Assembly (NCBI GenBank): GCA_016630955.3
Contig: CM049997.1
Location: 806,001 to 870,000 of the forward strand
Direction: 5' to 3'
Length of the DNA stretch: 64,000 bases
Origin: Didymella arachidicola
Taxonomy: Eukaryota; Ascomycota; Dothideomycetes; Pleosporales; Didymellaceae
In this document: positions 43,947 to 56,283 of the stretch, one piece after another
How the letters are laid out: every line of letters begins with the position of its first letter
Numbering within the stretch: position 1 is the stretch's first letter
Made by a program: the position numbers and the translations under genes
Notes under the pieces: generated by a model
The model's database searches: none
What the model saw: the letters and a program-made list of their open reading frames with translations, nothing else
Told to the model about the DNA's origin: nothing

Positions 43947-46127
43947 ATGCCCAAGTCGTCGACGCTGTCGTTGGCCATGCGGGCCAAGTCGGCAGGAAAG
44001 GAGAACAACACTGCTCCCATGAGCCCACAGAGCCCTCGATCACCAAGCATACCAGAGTTCCACTCGCCAAACGCACCGTTCCACAACATGCCAGAGTCGC
44101 CCGCCTCGCCGAAGCCACGTAAGGACTCGAAGAACATCTTCTCCAACTTCGGCGCGACCAAGTCCTCGTCTCGACTAAACACACAGGACAGTGCGAACAG
44201 GCAACACACTGCGCAACAACCTTCACCGACACTATACACCAACGGACGGGGTGGCTCCTCGACGCCAGATCTGAGTCGCCCCGTTCGAACACCCAACTCT
44301 GATGGTGAGTACCCCACCCTGCACATGAAGGAACTAAGATTGACCTTTGCAGACAACCGTTCAGAGATTGTTCGTCTCGACCAACGCACCGGCTCCGGCA
44401 AATCGAATGAATCAGATGTGCACGCCGACGGAACCAAGACAGTAAAGGGTACGAAGCCCAAGAAGCAGGGCACGCTCTTCCGCTCAAAATCGATCAAAGG
44501 AGACGAAAACGCAAACTCTCGGGGCAAACTTAACAAAGCCCCTCCTGGTCAGCTTTCACCAGAAGTGGGAGCAAACTGGACCGTTGCAAACGGAGACGGC
44601 ACACCGCTCAAGAATGCACCCGCGGACAAAGGGAAAACATGGGGCAACAAGCCCCCCTTTGGAAAGCTCAGAACACATTCGGCCGACCGCCATGATGCAG
44701 CACAATTGGTCCACCGCGAAAGTGACAATGGCCCAGCGGGTCCACGCAGAGATAAGAGCGAGCAAGGCTCCTTACAATCTAACTCCTACAACGACAACAA
44801 GGGCGCTTCGCTCATGTCTAGTCTTGGCTCCGGCGCTCGCAAGATGGGAGACAAGATGGATTCCGCTCGCAAGGGTATCTTTGGCAAGTTGGGGCGCAGC
44901 CACAGCAACCACGAGAGTCCTACACACGTCTCGAACGAGCCCTACGTATATAAAGTCATTCACACGCCCCTTGTCGAACAGACAAGATTGACTAGGATAT
45001 CGTCCAGACTGGAGCAATCGAGAGACAAGACGGAATTCTGGATGCCCGCACTACCTTGGCGCTGTATCGATTACTTGAACATGCGAGGTTGCGAGGAAGA
45101 GGGCTTGTACCGCGTTCCTGGTTCTGCTCAGCAGGTCAGATACTATGAGCGCAAATTCGACCAAGGTAGGCCCTGAGTTCTGCGTGCTTGCTAAACCTGC
45201 TAACACGTCGCAGACCGTGATATCGATCTCATCTCTGACGACAATCTCAACGACCCGAACGTGATTGGATCTCTGTTCAAGAACTGGCTTCGTCAACTTC
45301 CTGACGAAATCTTCCCCAAGGCAATTCAACACCGCATCCAGCAAGAATGCCAGGGCGCCAAAACTACACCTCAGATGTTGAAGGATGAGCTTTCCAAGCT
45401 ACCTCCTTTCAACTACTACCTTCTTTTTGCCATCACCTGCCACATCAGTCTTTTGCACTCCTGTTCTGAGTTCAACAAGATGAACTACAACAACCTCTGC
45501 ATTTGCTTCCAGCCTGCTATCAAGATTGATGCGTTCTGCTTCCAGTTCCTCATCTTAGATTGGCGTAACTGCTGGCAGGGCTGCTGGACTGAGAAGGAGT
45601 ATTTAGCTGAGGAGCTCAACTATTTGAGCGCCTTGGAGAACGAAGGCTCCGAGCATCCACAGCCAACACCCAGCCGCAACGGCCAGCCGCAAACATCAGG
45701 CAGGAGCAAAAGCTCACACGCGTCGCCCAACGTTGCACAGCCGCGGAAGTCTACTTCGACGAGAAGTACCTCGGGCGAGCAGAGCAAGTCATCTGTTCGT
45801 GCACTGTCCTCAGACAGGAATGGACGCGCCACGCCGCCCAATCTCCCGCCTAGGGACACCGACATGCCGCCTCAGTCAGCGCCGCGCCTGCGTGGCGAAC
45901 ACCGCGAATACGATTCTTTGGCAGAAAGAGCAATATCGGCGTCTGATGGACTCAACATCCGAGGCGCCCCGACACGCCCACCTGCTTCAGTCAATACCCA
46001 AAATTTAGTCAACGGGGACGATGGTGCCACACCTACACAAGCAGTGCACAGCCGCGGACCTTCGGATACACAGTTTCGTTTGGACCTGAGCAATCCGCCC
46101 AGCTCACCTTTTGATATCAAGTTCTAA
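43947..46127 (+). CDS. Rho GTPase-activating protein (RhoGAP)
   Basis: Stimulates GTP hydrolysis by Rho/Rac/Cdc42-type GTPases controlling polarity and cell wall synthesis. Exons 43947-44304, 44353-45165 and 45214-46127 give about 694 aa. The first intron (48 nt, GTGAGT donor, TTTGCAG acceptor) is a multiple of three and has no stop, so unspliced transcripts would add 16 residues; I favour splicing. The N-terminal 350 residues are Ser/Pro/Lys-rich and disordered. The RhoGAP domain begins near LPWRCIDYLNMRGCEEEGLYRVPGS, in which GLYRVPG has the arginine finger, and continues with IGSLFKNWLRQLPDEIFP, LSKLPPFNYYLLFAI and NKMNYNNLCICFQPAI. The C-terminal 170 residues are again Ser/Pro-rich. Similar to fungal Rga-type proteins without LIM or FCH domains. 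Confidence 0.92.
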
Positions 46128-46923
46128 TGGAAGGACGGACACTGCGCGCATGAGACGACGACAAAATGGCGATTGGATCTGGTCTTCAAGTTTCGCATTT
46201 CTGTTGGGTTGTGAGCTGCCACGAGGTTCGCGATACCCATGCACCAATATGTTGGACTCGTGGCGGCAGATCTTTGGTTGTGTGTTTGTATTGAATCAGC
46301 GGCGGAGTTGGGCTATATTTCTGTTAGCTGCGCCTTTTGCATTCTGCTATACTGCTGCATTGAGGCGTTATTTCCGGACGGCGAGGGTCAGCATCTAGCG
46401 CAGAGGATAGAGGATACTGTACGATATGCTGAGTGCGAGCGGTGAGCAATGAAACAATCCTCCGAGGGTTAACAAGTTTTGGTGCATTGGAGGCTCAAAT
46501 GCAGCTTAGGCTGCAGGGGTGTCTATTGGTTGATTGCGTCCCCATGGGCTTTAGCCCGGGAAACTGGTGTTGTTGAGCGGGAGCCCCACGCGAATGACGT
46601 CTGCTTGCGCTTGCGGCTCTGGTCCAGGTCGTCAGGTCGCGCCCACAGTCCCTGCCGATCGCACACGCCCGCGTTTCTGCACGTCTACAGCTGCTTCCTC
46701 CCCCAAAACAGAGGGCAGGAGGTCCTCAGCGTGTTGTTTATCTCGATCGGATCCCAGATCGTGTCACTCCTCACCCACACTACCCTTCACCTCAAAGAAG
46801 CTGCACTATCATTATCCTCGCAAAACCTTTGTACCTCTGCAATATCACTAACCCTGACACGTAAGTTCTCCCACATGTGCATGCACGAACTTTGTTAACC
46901 GTCTCTAGGATACTTCTCCAGCC
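46128..46923. other. Intergenic, promoter and leader of GDB1
   Basis: 796 bp. The last part (about 46740-46920) is C/T-rich and probably leader sequence; a candidate leader intron would run from GTAAGT at 46862 to CTCTAG at about 46909. No gene called. Confidence 0.45.
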
Positions 46924-49900
46924 ATGTCTGCCGTATACCTGCTGCCATTGACCGACGCTGGCGCACCAGACGTCCCTGGCTCGTACATCTACCTGCCACC
47001 TCCTTGCGACCCTGCCTATTGTGTACGCTTCCAGATCCAGGGCACCAGCTCGATATGTCGCGAAGGTAGTCTATGGGTGAACATCCCCGCCAAGGGCGAG
47101 AAGTTCAGCCGCGGCCAATACCGTGAATACAAGTAAGTTGATCTTGATTGTGCTTGGACCCAAGATACTGACCACCCTCAGGCTGAAGCCAGACTTCAAC
47201 GGCATCACCGAGATCGACGTTCCAATTCACGAAGCCAATGCGTACTCCTTCTACACAACCTACACGCCTCTGCCTGAGTGGTCCTTCACAGATGTCGCGA
47301 CGCCTGAACCCACACGGACGCCTACACACTACATCGATGTGTGCCCACGCCTCACTCTGCATGGTCAGCAGCTACCTATCGAGGCGGTCTCGTTATTCTC
47401 CGTACTCTCAAAGTTCATGGGCAAGTATCCTAGCGATTGGGACAACCATCTCCGAGGCATCAGCGAGCGTGGATACAACATGGTACATTTCACTCCACTC
47501 ATGATCCGAGGAAGCTCCAATTCGCCTTACAGTATCTATGATCAGCTTGCATTTGACGATGCCGTCTTCCCCAACGGAGAGGAGGACGTCGATCGCATGG
47601 TAAAGAAGATGCAGTCGGAGTACAATCTTTTGAGTATGACGGATGTCGTCTGGAACCATACTGCCAACAACAGCAAATGGCTCGAGTCGCATCCTGAAGC
47701 TGGATACAACGTCGACACTGCACCCTGGTTACAATCTGCGTTGTGTCTCGACACTGCGCTCCTCAAGTTCAGCAAAGAGCTCGAGGTCCACGGTCTTCCA
47801 ACCAAGTTCAACAACACAGACGACTTGCTAAAAGTAATGGATGGCGTCAAAAACATTGTGCTTAGCAATTGCAAGTTGTGGGAATTCTACGTCATCGATG
47901 CAGAGAAGAGCGCCAACGCAATCGTCGAGAAATGGACTGCTGGTCAGGCCAAGTTCATCGACGACAGTTTTAGTGAAGCTGGTCTTCGAGGTCTTGAGGC
48001 GGTCAAAGGGTGGTCTCTGAAGCAAAAAGCCGACTGGCTTGTTGAGCACGCGCTGCAAGGCGGCGATAGAATGGGCGAGCGGTTCCGTCGTCGTATCGAT
48101 CCCGCAGTGGGCGCAGGTCTTCTCTGCGCCTTATTTGGCCGTTTCGACAGTCGTTCTGGTGACAGTCCGGATGAGAAGGCAGCTCGTGAAGCCATTACCA
48201 GCATTTGCAACGAGGTCAACCTGCCGTTCTACCGCGAGTACGATGGTGACCGTGCCGAGATTCTGGAACAGCTCTTCAATCGCATCAAGTATGTCCGACT
48301 GGACGACCACGGCCCAAAGTTGGGTGAGATCACCGAGGCCAACCCACTGATTGAGCCTTATTTTACCCGCCTGCCGTTGAACGAAACCACCCAGAAGCAC
48401 AATCCAGAGGCGCTTGCTCTGGTCAATAACGGCTGGGTATGGGCCGCCGATGCCATGAGAGATAACGCCGGGCCGAAGTCTCGCGCTTACCTGCGCAGAG
48501 AGGTCATCGTTTGGGGCGACTGCGTCAAACTTCGCTACGGCAGTGGCCCGGAGGATAACCCCTACCTCTGGGAACACATGACCAAGTACACACGCTTGAT
48601 GGCAAAATACTTCCAGGGCTTCCGTATCGACAACTGTCACTCGACACCTATCCACCTGGCCGAGTACATGCTCGATCAAGCCCGTGAGGTCAATCCGAAC
48701 TGCTTCATTGTTGCTGAGTTGTTTTCTGGTTCCGAAGAGATGGACTTCCATTTTGTCAAGCGACTGGGCATATCATGTCTGATCCGCGAAGGAATGCAAG
48801 CGTGGAGCACACAGGAGCTAAGTCGACTTGTCCACCGACATGGTGGTGTCCCAATTGGCAGTTTTGAGACCGACGAGGTGCTCAACGCCGAACACGCGAA
48901 TGGCACGGCAGATTCGTCCGAACGCCATGCACAGATCAAGAAGATCAAGCGCAGTCCAGTACATGCGCTTTTCATGGACTGTACGCACGACAACGAGACC
49001 CCCGCTCAGAAGCGCGACGCTCGCGACACTCTCCCACAGGCTGCACTAGTCGCTATGTGCTCATGTGCTACTGGAAGTGTCTTCGGTTACGATGAGGTCT
49101 ACCCAGAGCTGATCGAGCTCGTGCACGAGAAGAGGGTGTACTCTTCAATTAACTCAACAGGGGGTCCTATCAAAGCGCAAGCTGGTGAAGGCGGCATCGG
49201 AGGCATCAGGAAGATCCTCAACGAAATCCACGTGAAGATGGGCAAAGAGGAATTCACCGAGACTTACATCCACCACGACAATGAGTACATCACTGTTCAT
49301 CGAGTCCATCCTCAGACTCGCAAGGGATATTTCTTGATCGCCCACACAGCTTTCCCCGGCTACGGCAACGGTAATGATGGCTTTGGGCAGACCAAGCTTC
49401 CTGGTACGAAGGCGAAGCTCATTGGAAGCTGGAACCTGGAAGTCGATAACAGCCCTGAAACTCGTGCTCGCATCGTTGGCGACAAGACAACGCTTCGTGG
49501 CCTACCTGCACAGACACGCGACCTCAAAGGCGTCAAAGTGGAAGATGTTGGTGACTCCACCACCATCAGTATTCCCGACAATTTCCCACCTGGCAGTATT
49601 GCTCTATTCGAGACGTGGGTACCCACCGCTGAGCATGCTGATGGTCTCGACAAGTATGTCACAAGCGGCGCGCGGGCTGCATTCGGCGAAGTCAATTTGA
49701 CCGACTTGAACTACATCTTGTACAGGTGTGATCCCGAGGAGCGTGACGCTACAGACAACAAGGATGGCACATACAACGTACCAGGGCACGGCAACCTTGT
49801 ATACGCTGGACTTCAAGGCTGGTGGAGTGTCCTCCGCGACATCGTGAATGACAACAACCTTGGACATCCTCTCTGCAACCATCTTCGAGAAGGCCAATGG

Positions 49901-51713
49901 GCTCTTGACTACTGCGTTGGTCGTCTCGAGCGAATCTCGGAGAAGCGCCGCTACCACAGGATCAGAGGTCCCGCAAAGTGGCTCAAGGAGAGGTGCGACG
50001 CTATTCGCAAAGTGCCTAACTTCCTCCTGCCTCGCTACTTTGCTTTGGTCATCCAGACGGCCTATAATGCCGCAGTCGACCGGTCCATCGAACTTATGGG
50101 CGACAATGTCCGCAATGGTCAGCAGTTCCTGAAGAGCCTCGCCCTTGTCAGCATTCAGGTCACAGGCTACATGAACAGCGCCTCCCTGTGGCCTGACAAG
50201 ACCGTACCCAGCATGGCTGCTGGTCTTCCTCACTTCGCCTACGATTGGGCCCGGTAAGTCCATCCCTCACGACATTGTGTGTACTTTGACTAATTGTACA
50301 GCTGCTGGGGTCGCGACATTACGATCTCCGCTCGCGGACTATACATGGGCACGGGACGATACGCAGGTTAGTAATTTGACTGCTTCTATCGTGAGCTTTG
50401 ACTGACCTTGATCAGACGCCAAAGAACACATACTGGCCTTTGCCAGCGTGCTGAAGCATGGCATGGTCCCTAACTTACTGGGCGGTGGTAAAGCTCCGCG
50501 CTACAACTCCCGCGATTCAGTATGGTGGTTCCTTCAAAACATCCAGGATTACTGCAAGATTGTTCCCAATGGATCCGAATTGCTTCAGGCAAAAGCCAGA
50601 CGGCGCTTCTTGCCATACGACGACACATGGTTCCCTCACAACGATAAGCGGGCCTACTCTGTATCTTCCACCATCGAGGATGTCATCCAAGAGTCGCTCC
50701 AGCGACACGCTTCGGGCATAGAATTCCGTGAGTATGACGCTGGGCCAAATATTGACAGCCAGATGAAGTCTGAAGGCTTTAACATCAAGATCTGGACCGA
50801 CTTCGCCACTGGTTTGATTTTCGGCGGTAACCAGTCCAATTGTGGCACCTGGATGGACAAGATGGGAGAAAGCGAGAAGGCCGGCAGCAAGGGCGTCCCC
50901 GGTACTCCTCGCGATGGTGCGCCCGTCGAGATGATCGGTATGCTCTATAGCACTGTCCGCTGGTGCGCCGATCTGTATGAGCAGGGCAACTTCAAGTACG
51001 AAGGTGTTACGTTGCCAGACGGCAAGAACACCATTACATACAAGGCTTGGGCGGACAAGATCAAGGCAAACTTCGAGCGTACCTTCTACGTTCCGCGCAC
51101 CCCAGAGGAAGACAGCGAGTACGATGTCAGTCCTAGCATCATCAACCGCCGCGGTATCTACAAGGACCTGTACCGATCCGGCAAAGAGTACGAGGACTAC
51201 CAACTCCGCCCGAACTTCCCTGTTGCCATGTCTGTGGCACCAGATCTTTTCGATCCCGACCATGCTCTGTACGCTCTACAGATGGCCGACCGTATCCTGC
51301 TTGGACCGCAAGGCATGAAAACGCTTGACCCTAGCGATCTAAACTATCGCGGGTACTACATCAACAGTGAGGATTCGACCGACTTCCACACTTCGAAGGG
51401 CCGCAATTACCACCAGGGTCCCGAATGGCTCTGGCCGACCGGGTTCTTCCTCCGCGCCCTGCTCAAATTCGACCTCAAGCGCCGCAAGACCGCCGAGGAG
51501 CGCGTCGAGAGTTACCAGCAGGTCACCCGTCGTCTGGCGGGCTGCATGAAGGCCATTCAGGAGAGTCCTTGGGCTGGTCTTACGGAGTTGACACAGAAGA
51601 ACGGCGAATTCTGCGGCGACTCGTGCCCTACACAGTCATGGTCCGCTAGTTGCATCATTGACCTGTTCCAGGATGCGCGAGAGTACGAACTGAAGGAGTC
51701 GTCCTCTGCTTGA
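46924..51713 (+). CDS. GDB1: Glycogen debranching enzyme (4-alpha-glucanotransferase / amylo-1,6-glucosidase)
   Basis: Bifunctional cytosolic enzyme that removes branches from glycogen. Exons 46924-47132, 47182-50253, 50302-50366 and 50416-51713 give 1547 aa, the normal length for Gdb1. The N-terminal glucanotransferase half (GH13-like) has GYNMVHFTPLMIRGSSNSPYS, TDVVWNHTANNS, FRIDNCHSTPIHLAEYM with the catalytic Asp, and CTHDNETPAQKRDARDTL. The central linker and the C-terminal amylo-1,6-glucosidase (GH133) half has SLWPDKTVPSMAAGLPHFAYD, CWGRDITISARGLYMGTGRY spanning the 65-nt third exon, LKHGMVPNLLGGGKAPRYN and NCGTWMDKMGESEKAG. The end LTELTQKNGEFCGDSCPTQSW is characteristic. No frameshift or missing motif is apparent. 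Confidence 0.98.
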
Positions 51714-52356
51714 GTCCTGTGAATTGGGTGGTTGACGTCTTGAGGGGAAATGGGGCATGTTAGATACCAGGAGCGGCATTGTCATGGCTGAAGATATCTA
51801 CACCTGTACATAAGAGTGCTTCTTCAATTGAGTGCTTTTACTCTACTCTGATCATATCTTGCAAAGAGACAGCCCCCTACGCCGGCTACAACGAGCTACT
51901 CGGTTCTGCTCAGTGGGCACCACGGGGAACTCAAGCAAACAGTAAATCATTCATGCAAAGACCTAAAGATTAACGTGTCCACTTATCTTGCTAGCAGCGG
52001 TTTTGCAGCAATGCCCACAGAGCGTTTACTTACATCGATCTGCAAGCCTGCACTTGTCATTCGAGTTTGGGAACATCAAGCGCCTCTACTAAGGTAGCCT
52101 GATGAACGCTCTGGTAGCTTCACACACTTCACGACATGCTTTGTGTAAAACAATTATTCACAATCGCCAAGTGTCCCTTGGAAGGTCCAATATGCAGGAA
52201 GCCGGCATCCATCACACTCAGATGTTGTAGAAGCACCAGCGGAACGGCAAATGAGGAACAGAACAGTTTTCAATAGATCTAAAAGCGACGCTATAATCAA
52301 TCGCTATCCCAAACGCCGATCATGTCTCTCAAGCAAATCATACCACACGCATCACA
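51714..52356. other. Intergenic spacer between convergent genes
   Basis: 643 bp between the GDB1 and dehydratase stops. Rather AT-rich. No gene or repeat recognised. Confidence 0.5.
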
Positions 52357-53763
52357 TCAAGCCCTAACCTCTAGGCTCCCCACCTCCACACCCTCAATCA
52401 CCTGCATCGCCGGGACCGCCAAATCGCTCGGCACAATCGGGTGCTGCTTCGGACTCGCCTCCGCACTCGTATACGCACTATCCCTCCTCTCCAGCTCTAG
52501 CTCCCTATCCACAACATGCTGATACTCTTGCCTCCACTCGCACAGCATGCCGCTGGTGACATTGCTCCCGCCGCACAGCACAATGACGACCTTGTCGTCG
52601 GGCTTGACGGGGCGCCCGAGCGCCTTCTCCAAGCGCCCGTCGTAGCACAGCGCGACGTTGACGCCGCACGCGAGCTCGACCATCATCCGCTCGTCGTCAG
52701 CGAGGCGCCAGCAGCCCATTGCCGCGACGCCGTCGGGCAGCACGACGGAGCGCACTGTGTAGCGCTGTGAGTACTCGTATGTTTTGTCTGTGACGCGGGC
52801 GCAGCCGAGACTTGTGGCTTTGGAGGTGATGGTGGGCATTGTGATTAGTCTTTTGGCGGAGAGGGAGGCGGCGAGGGATTCTGCGCCGGCGGTTTCGACG
52901 GCGAGGATGGTTGGCGTGGTCATGTTGAGCGTGTCCATGGCTTGGCAGATGCCGTTTAGCAGGCCCCCGCCGCCGACGGAGCAGACGATTGCGTCTGGGG
53001 CGTCGCCCGAGGGCATTTGCTGTGCGATTTCGTACATGACTGAGGAGTTGCCGGTCCAGATGTCCGGGTGGTCGAAGGGAGGGCAGTAGATGGTTGCGCC
53101 TTCGTACTGGTAATGTTGTTAGTAGAGTCGATGAAAGTAAGGATGAGAGGGCTTACGTAGGGCATGACATGTTCCCGGAGGTAGGTGTCGGCGTCCTTCC
53201 AGGCGTTGCCGTGAGCGATCACGTCGTAGGCGCCTGCTGCGCGGAGCTTGGTGACCATCAAGGCAGATGTGGCTGTGGGAACGACAACAGTGCAGTTCAG
53301 GTTCAGGGCACGGGCGGAGTGGACAGCAGCGAGACCTGCATTGCCACCACTGGAAGCGAAGATGTGTGGTTGAGAGCCAGCGGGAAGCTCTTCAAGGCGG
53401 CGGAGGATGTAGTTGCCAATGCCGCTGTTGTATCATCAGTATGGGGTAAGTGATGATGTTGATGGAAAGAGGCTTACCGTGACTTGAATGATCCGGATGG
53501 TTGTAGGTTCTCAAGCTTGAGGAAGATTCTGCTTCTACGATTTAGAACTCTCTTTACATTACGATAGGACGACCATCACTGCGACAGCAGGATGTAGAGA
53601 AGACAGGAAGAGTGTGACCGTACCATCCCGCTGCCTCAGAGAGAGCGTAGGACTCTCTCAAGGGTGTCTCAACCCATGGGTTTGACTGTGGCTCCGACGC
53701 AGATTTACTCTTGATAGCCATGTTGATATCCTTTGTTGTGTGATTGAGCTGAAGAAATGACAT
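52357..53763 (-). CDS. L-serine/L-threonine dehydratase (ammonia-lyase), PLP-dependent
   Basis: Catabolic Fold-II PLP enzyme that deaminates serine or threonine to pyruvate or 2-oxobutyrate, similar to yeast Cha1. Exons 53763-53624, 53531-53478, 53424-53157 and 53106-52357 give 403 aa; the Met at 53721 would give 389 and resembles family starts more. The PLP lysine lies in NLQPSGSFKSRGIGNY, which is completed by splicing of exon 2 to exon 3. The substrate loop is ASSGGNAGLAAVHSA, and the phosphate-binding glycine loop is CSVGGGGLLNGI. Near the C-terminus is VIVLCGGSNVTSG, which includes the Ser/Cys contacting the pyridine ring. No mitochondrial presequence is obvious. There is no regulatory ACT domain, in line with a catabolic rather than biosynthetic enzyme. 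Confidence 0.94.
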
Positions 53764-54588
53764 GGCGAAGATGGAGTAAATTGAAAGGTATACTATGAGC
53801 AGCGAAGACTAGATAAGAAGGGCACTGTGAGTCGACGTGATAACGACGTTTGGTACCGTAAATATAGAGCCTGATACAACCACCTCAAACGCAATGCTTA
53901 TCAGCTCCGCGCAATCCCGTTGTGCTTGAGTTTTCCGTCGGGGATACTTCGATGAATACCGCAATGGTTTTGTCGATTACCCTATAACTTTCAAAAATTA
54001 CCCTATAGATTCTCGATAAGGCCTGAGCCGCTGGGGTGCGACCGGGAACGACAGACGAAAGGGTCCCATGATGCGGGAATGCTGCCGGTGGATTCTGTTC
54101 CCTAAAGCGGCTATCAACGGCGGAGCTAAATCGGAAGTTCTGCCAGGGACGATGCCAGCTCTTGGCACATGTTGCCCTATCAATGCAACGCGTTTGCGTC
54201 AACGCTTGATTGTAAGGAGGAGGTTGGTCCATTGTTCGAGAATAAGTCGGAGCGGTGAAGCAAGATCTGGGGTATTGTCGATAAGTTGCGGGGTCTAGCG
54301 CCATGAGGACCGCAATTGTGAGCTCAGATTGCAACATTGCCCTCACAATGCCACCGTGATCCAGACGGCTGAAGGCAAAACATTGCATTCGTTACACACA
54401 GGACAGCCTGATAGCTCTGGCACACGTCCATTGCAGATCATGCGGCTCCGCACGTGTTTGCATTAGCTTTGGATCCGGGACCCCAACCGGATCATTGGGT
54501 GCAGGCTGGTATCTTATCGCACGATCCGTGGCAATGATGCCCTCCCGCGGGAAGGTGTGGTGCAACCGTCTCGCCTGCCATGCAAGAC
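53764..54588. other. Intergenic, promoter of the dehydratase and RAM2 3' region
   Basis: 825 bp. A short tandem duplication, TTACCCTATA, occurs at 53978 and 53998 (20 bp apart). The minus-strand frame 53885-54388 has no motif and is not called. Confidence 0.45.
53978..54007. repeat. Short direct repeat TTACCCTATA, 20-bp spacing
   Basis: The decamer TTACCCTATA begins at 53978 and again at 53998. It lies about 215 bp upstream of the dehydratase start and could be a paired factor site or chance. Confidence 0.6.
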
Positions 54589-55645
54589 TCAAGCTGCGAC
54601 TTCAGGTTGACTCAGCAGACCCTTTCTGTAGTTCCAGTAGTTGGCCCTGATGGGGTCGTACCTAGTCGCCAGCAGATCCAGCGCTTTCTCTGCCGACTCC
54701 TTGTTGTTCTCCTCCTCTGCGTAGATGTCGGCCAGCAGATCGAGTGCGTGGCTGGAGTAGACGTCGTCTGGCGACTGTATATCAGCGAACTCGGTCGCGA
54801 AGCTCTTGATGGTGGACTTCGGCAGCTGGGCAGCGCGCAAGATGCCCATCAAGTAGTTCCATGGGCTCTGGTTCTGGGGCGCCTTACGGATGGCTTCCTT
54901 GGTGTACCTAGAGCTTGGTCAGTACTGCCAGACGACTACCATGCATGGCAAGAGGTGGGACAAGACATACTCAATCTCCCGCTTGGTCACGTCCTCACTC
55001 AGAGCCTTGCCCTCGCGGCCGCCAATGACGAGGTAGTGGCGGTGGTTCCAGGCCGAGTTGTTCCTGACGTCTGCATCGATCATGCTCTCAGTCCACTGCA
55101 GCTCCTCTGGCTTGTCGAACAGGTCGAAGCGCTTGACCAGCCACTGTCGGTAGCTCCAGACGTGGTAGTTCTTCTCATCCTTCTCCAGCATCTGGCTGAC
55201 GAAGTCGGCCTCTCCCTCTGGCGAACCAAGCGCATCGATGATGGTCTGGCGGTGGTGCCAGATCTGGTAGTTTTTGAGGTGCTTCAGGGCCGTCGGGTTG
55301 AGCCACTTGATCTCGTCTTGCAGAGGCTTGCCGAGCTCAGATAATGTCTTTGCGCGGTAGAGCCTGTCGCTGTCAGTCTACCACACCACATGTCACGGGT
55401 CAGGCAGGCGCAACGCACCAGACGGTGTAATGCGCGGGGTTCATGTTGATGATGTGCTCGGTGAGTCCCAGCACGCGCTCGCTGAACTCGTTGTCCGCCA
55501 TGACCGCGCGCAGGTAGCCCATGGCTTCGCTGTACTCCTCCGTGTATGCAATGGCCGCCAGCGGGTGCATTCCGCCGTCATCCTGGGCGAGGGGGGCGAC
55601 GTCCGCCCATGCCACGTCGTCGTGGTAGAACTTTGGCGGCGGCAT
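54589..55645 (-). CDS. RAM2: Protein farnesyltransferase / geranylgeranyltransferase I alpha subunit (Ram2)
   Basis: Shared alpha subunit of the two CaaX prenyltransferases, working with Ram1 or Cdc43 on Ras, Rho and a-factor-type proteins. Exons 55645-55419, 55363-54971 and 54907-54589 give 312 aa; yeast Ram2 has 316. The start MPPPKFYHDDVAWADV is natural; the frame is open further up to 55789 but adds an unlikely hydrophobic extension. PPTA repeats are visible in order: YTVWLYRAKTL formed by splicing, NYQIWHHRQTII, NYHVWSYRQWLV, NSAWNHRHYLV and SPWNYLMGIL. The acceptor for exon 2 could be one of two nearby CAGs; only the second restores VWLYRAK. BET2 in the same window belongs to the related Rab prenyltransferase. 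Confidence 0.95.
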
Positions 55646-56283
55646 TTTCCTCTGCGGCGTGCTTGTGTAGTTGAGTCCGTGGCGCAGGCGCAGCAGTAGT
55701 ACGTGTAGAAAGTGGAAGGGTGACAGCAAGATGTTAGCGATGAAGCTGCGAATCATCTGCAGGGACATGGTGGGGTTGCGACCTGACATCCCTGCGCGGA
55801 CACCATCACTCTTTCATACTTCACAGAACAATGCTAAGGCCTTTCCACAAGTCTGACCACCTCATTGTACAGATGTCATATTGTACCGCGATCCAGACGC
55901 TGGTTGCAGCAGGGTGCCCTCCATGCGCTATCTGGTCTGCTTCACAAGAGTTGTTGCACTAATATCAAGCACTTAACCTCGTTAAGTACTGAGACTGCTT
56001 GCTCTATGTGGCTCGATGCTGGACACCCCTTTGATCCTCCTTTGTTCCTTGCCATTGCCATCCCGTAGACATCTTCTGCCCTAGTATTGTTCATCGTCTG
56101 GCCTTCGACGCCACCATACACACTCAAACTCACCGACTCCGAATCCAGCAATGAATACCCATCGACCATGCATTGTCCCAGACACATGCTTTCCAAGTGG
56201 CCAATCGAGGGGCCAATTACTGATTGATAGACACCTCTATATCAACCTCCCTGCACTTCCAAGCCAGGCAGTACACCGCCAAC
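55646..56283. promoter_or_regulatory. Divergent promoter between RAM2 and the GNAT-like gene
   Basis: 638 bp between outward start codons. No confirmed element. A hydrophobic in-frame extension of RAM2 to 55789 lies in it and is considered non-coding. Confidence 0.4.

Noticed and set aside
43322..44536. 404-codon minus-strand open frame
   Set aside because: It is antisense to the RhoGAP first exons and to GC-rich DNA, has no domain, and is explained by composition.
46479..46898. Open frames upstream of GDB1
   Set aside because: They lie in the C/T-rich leader region and carry no motif; probably 5'-UTR.
50517..51263. 248-codon minus-strand open frame
   Set aside because: Antisense shadow of the GDB1 last exon.
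54580..55344. 254-codon plus-strand open frame
   Set aside because: Mirror of RAM2 coding sequence; the RAM2 frame has clear PPTA repeats and splice sites, this one has none.
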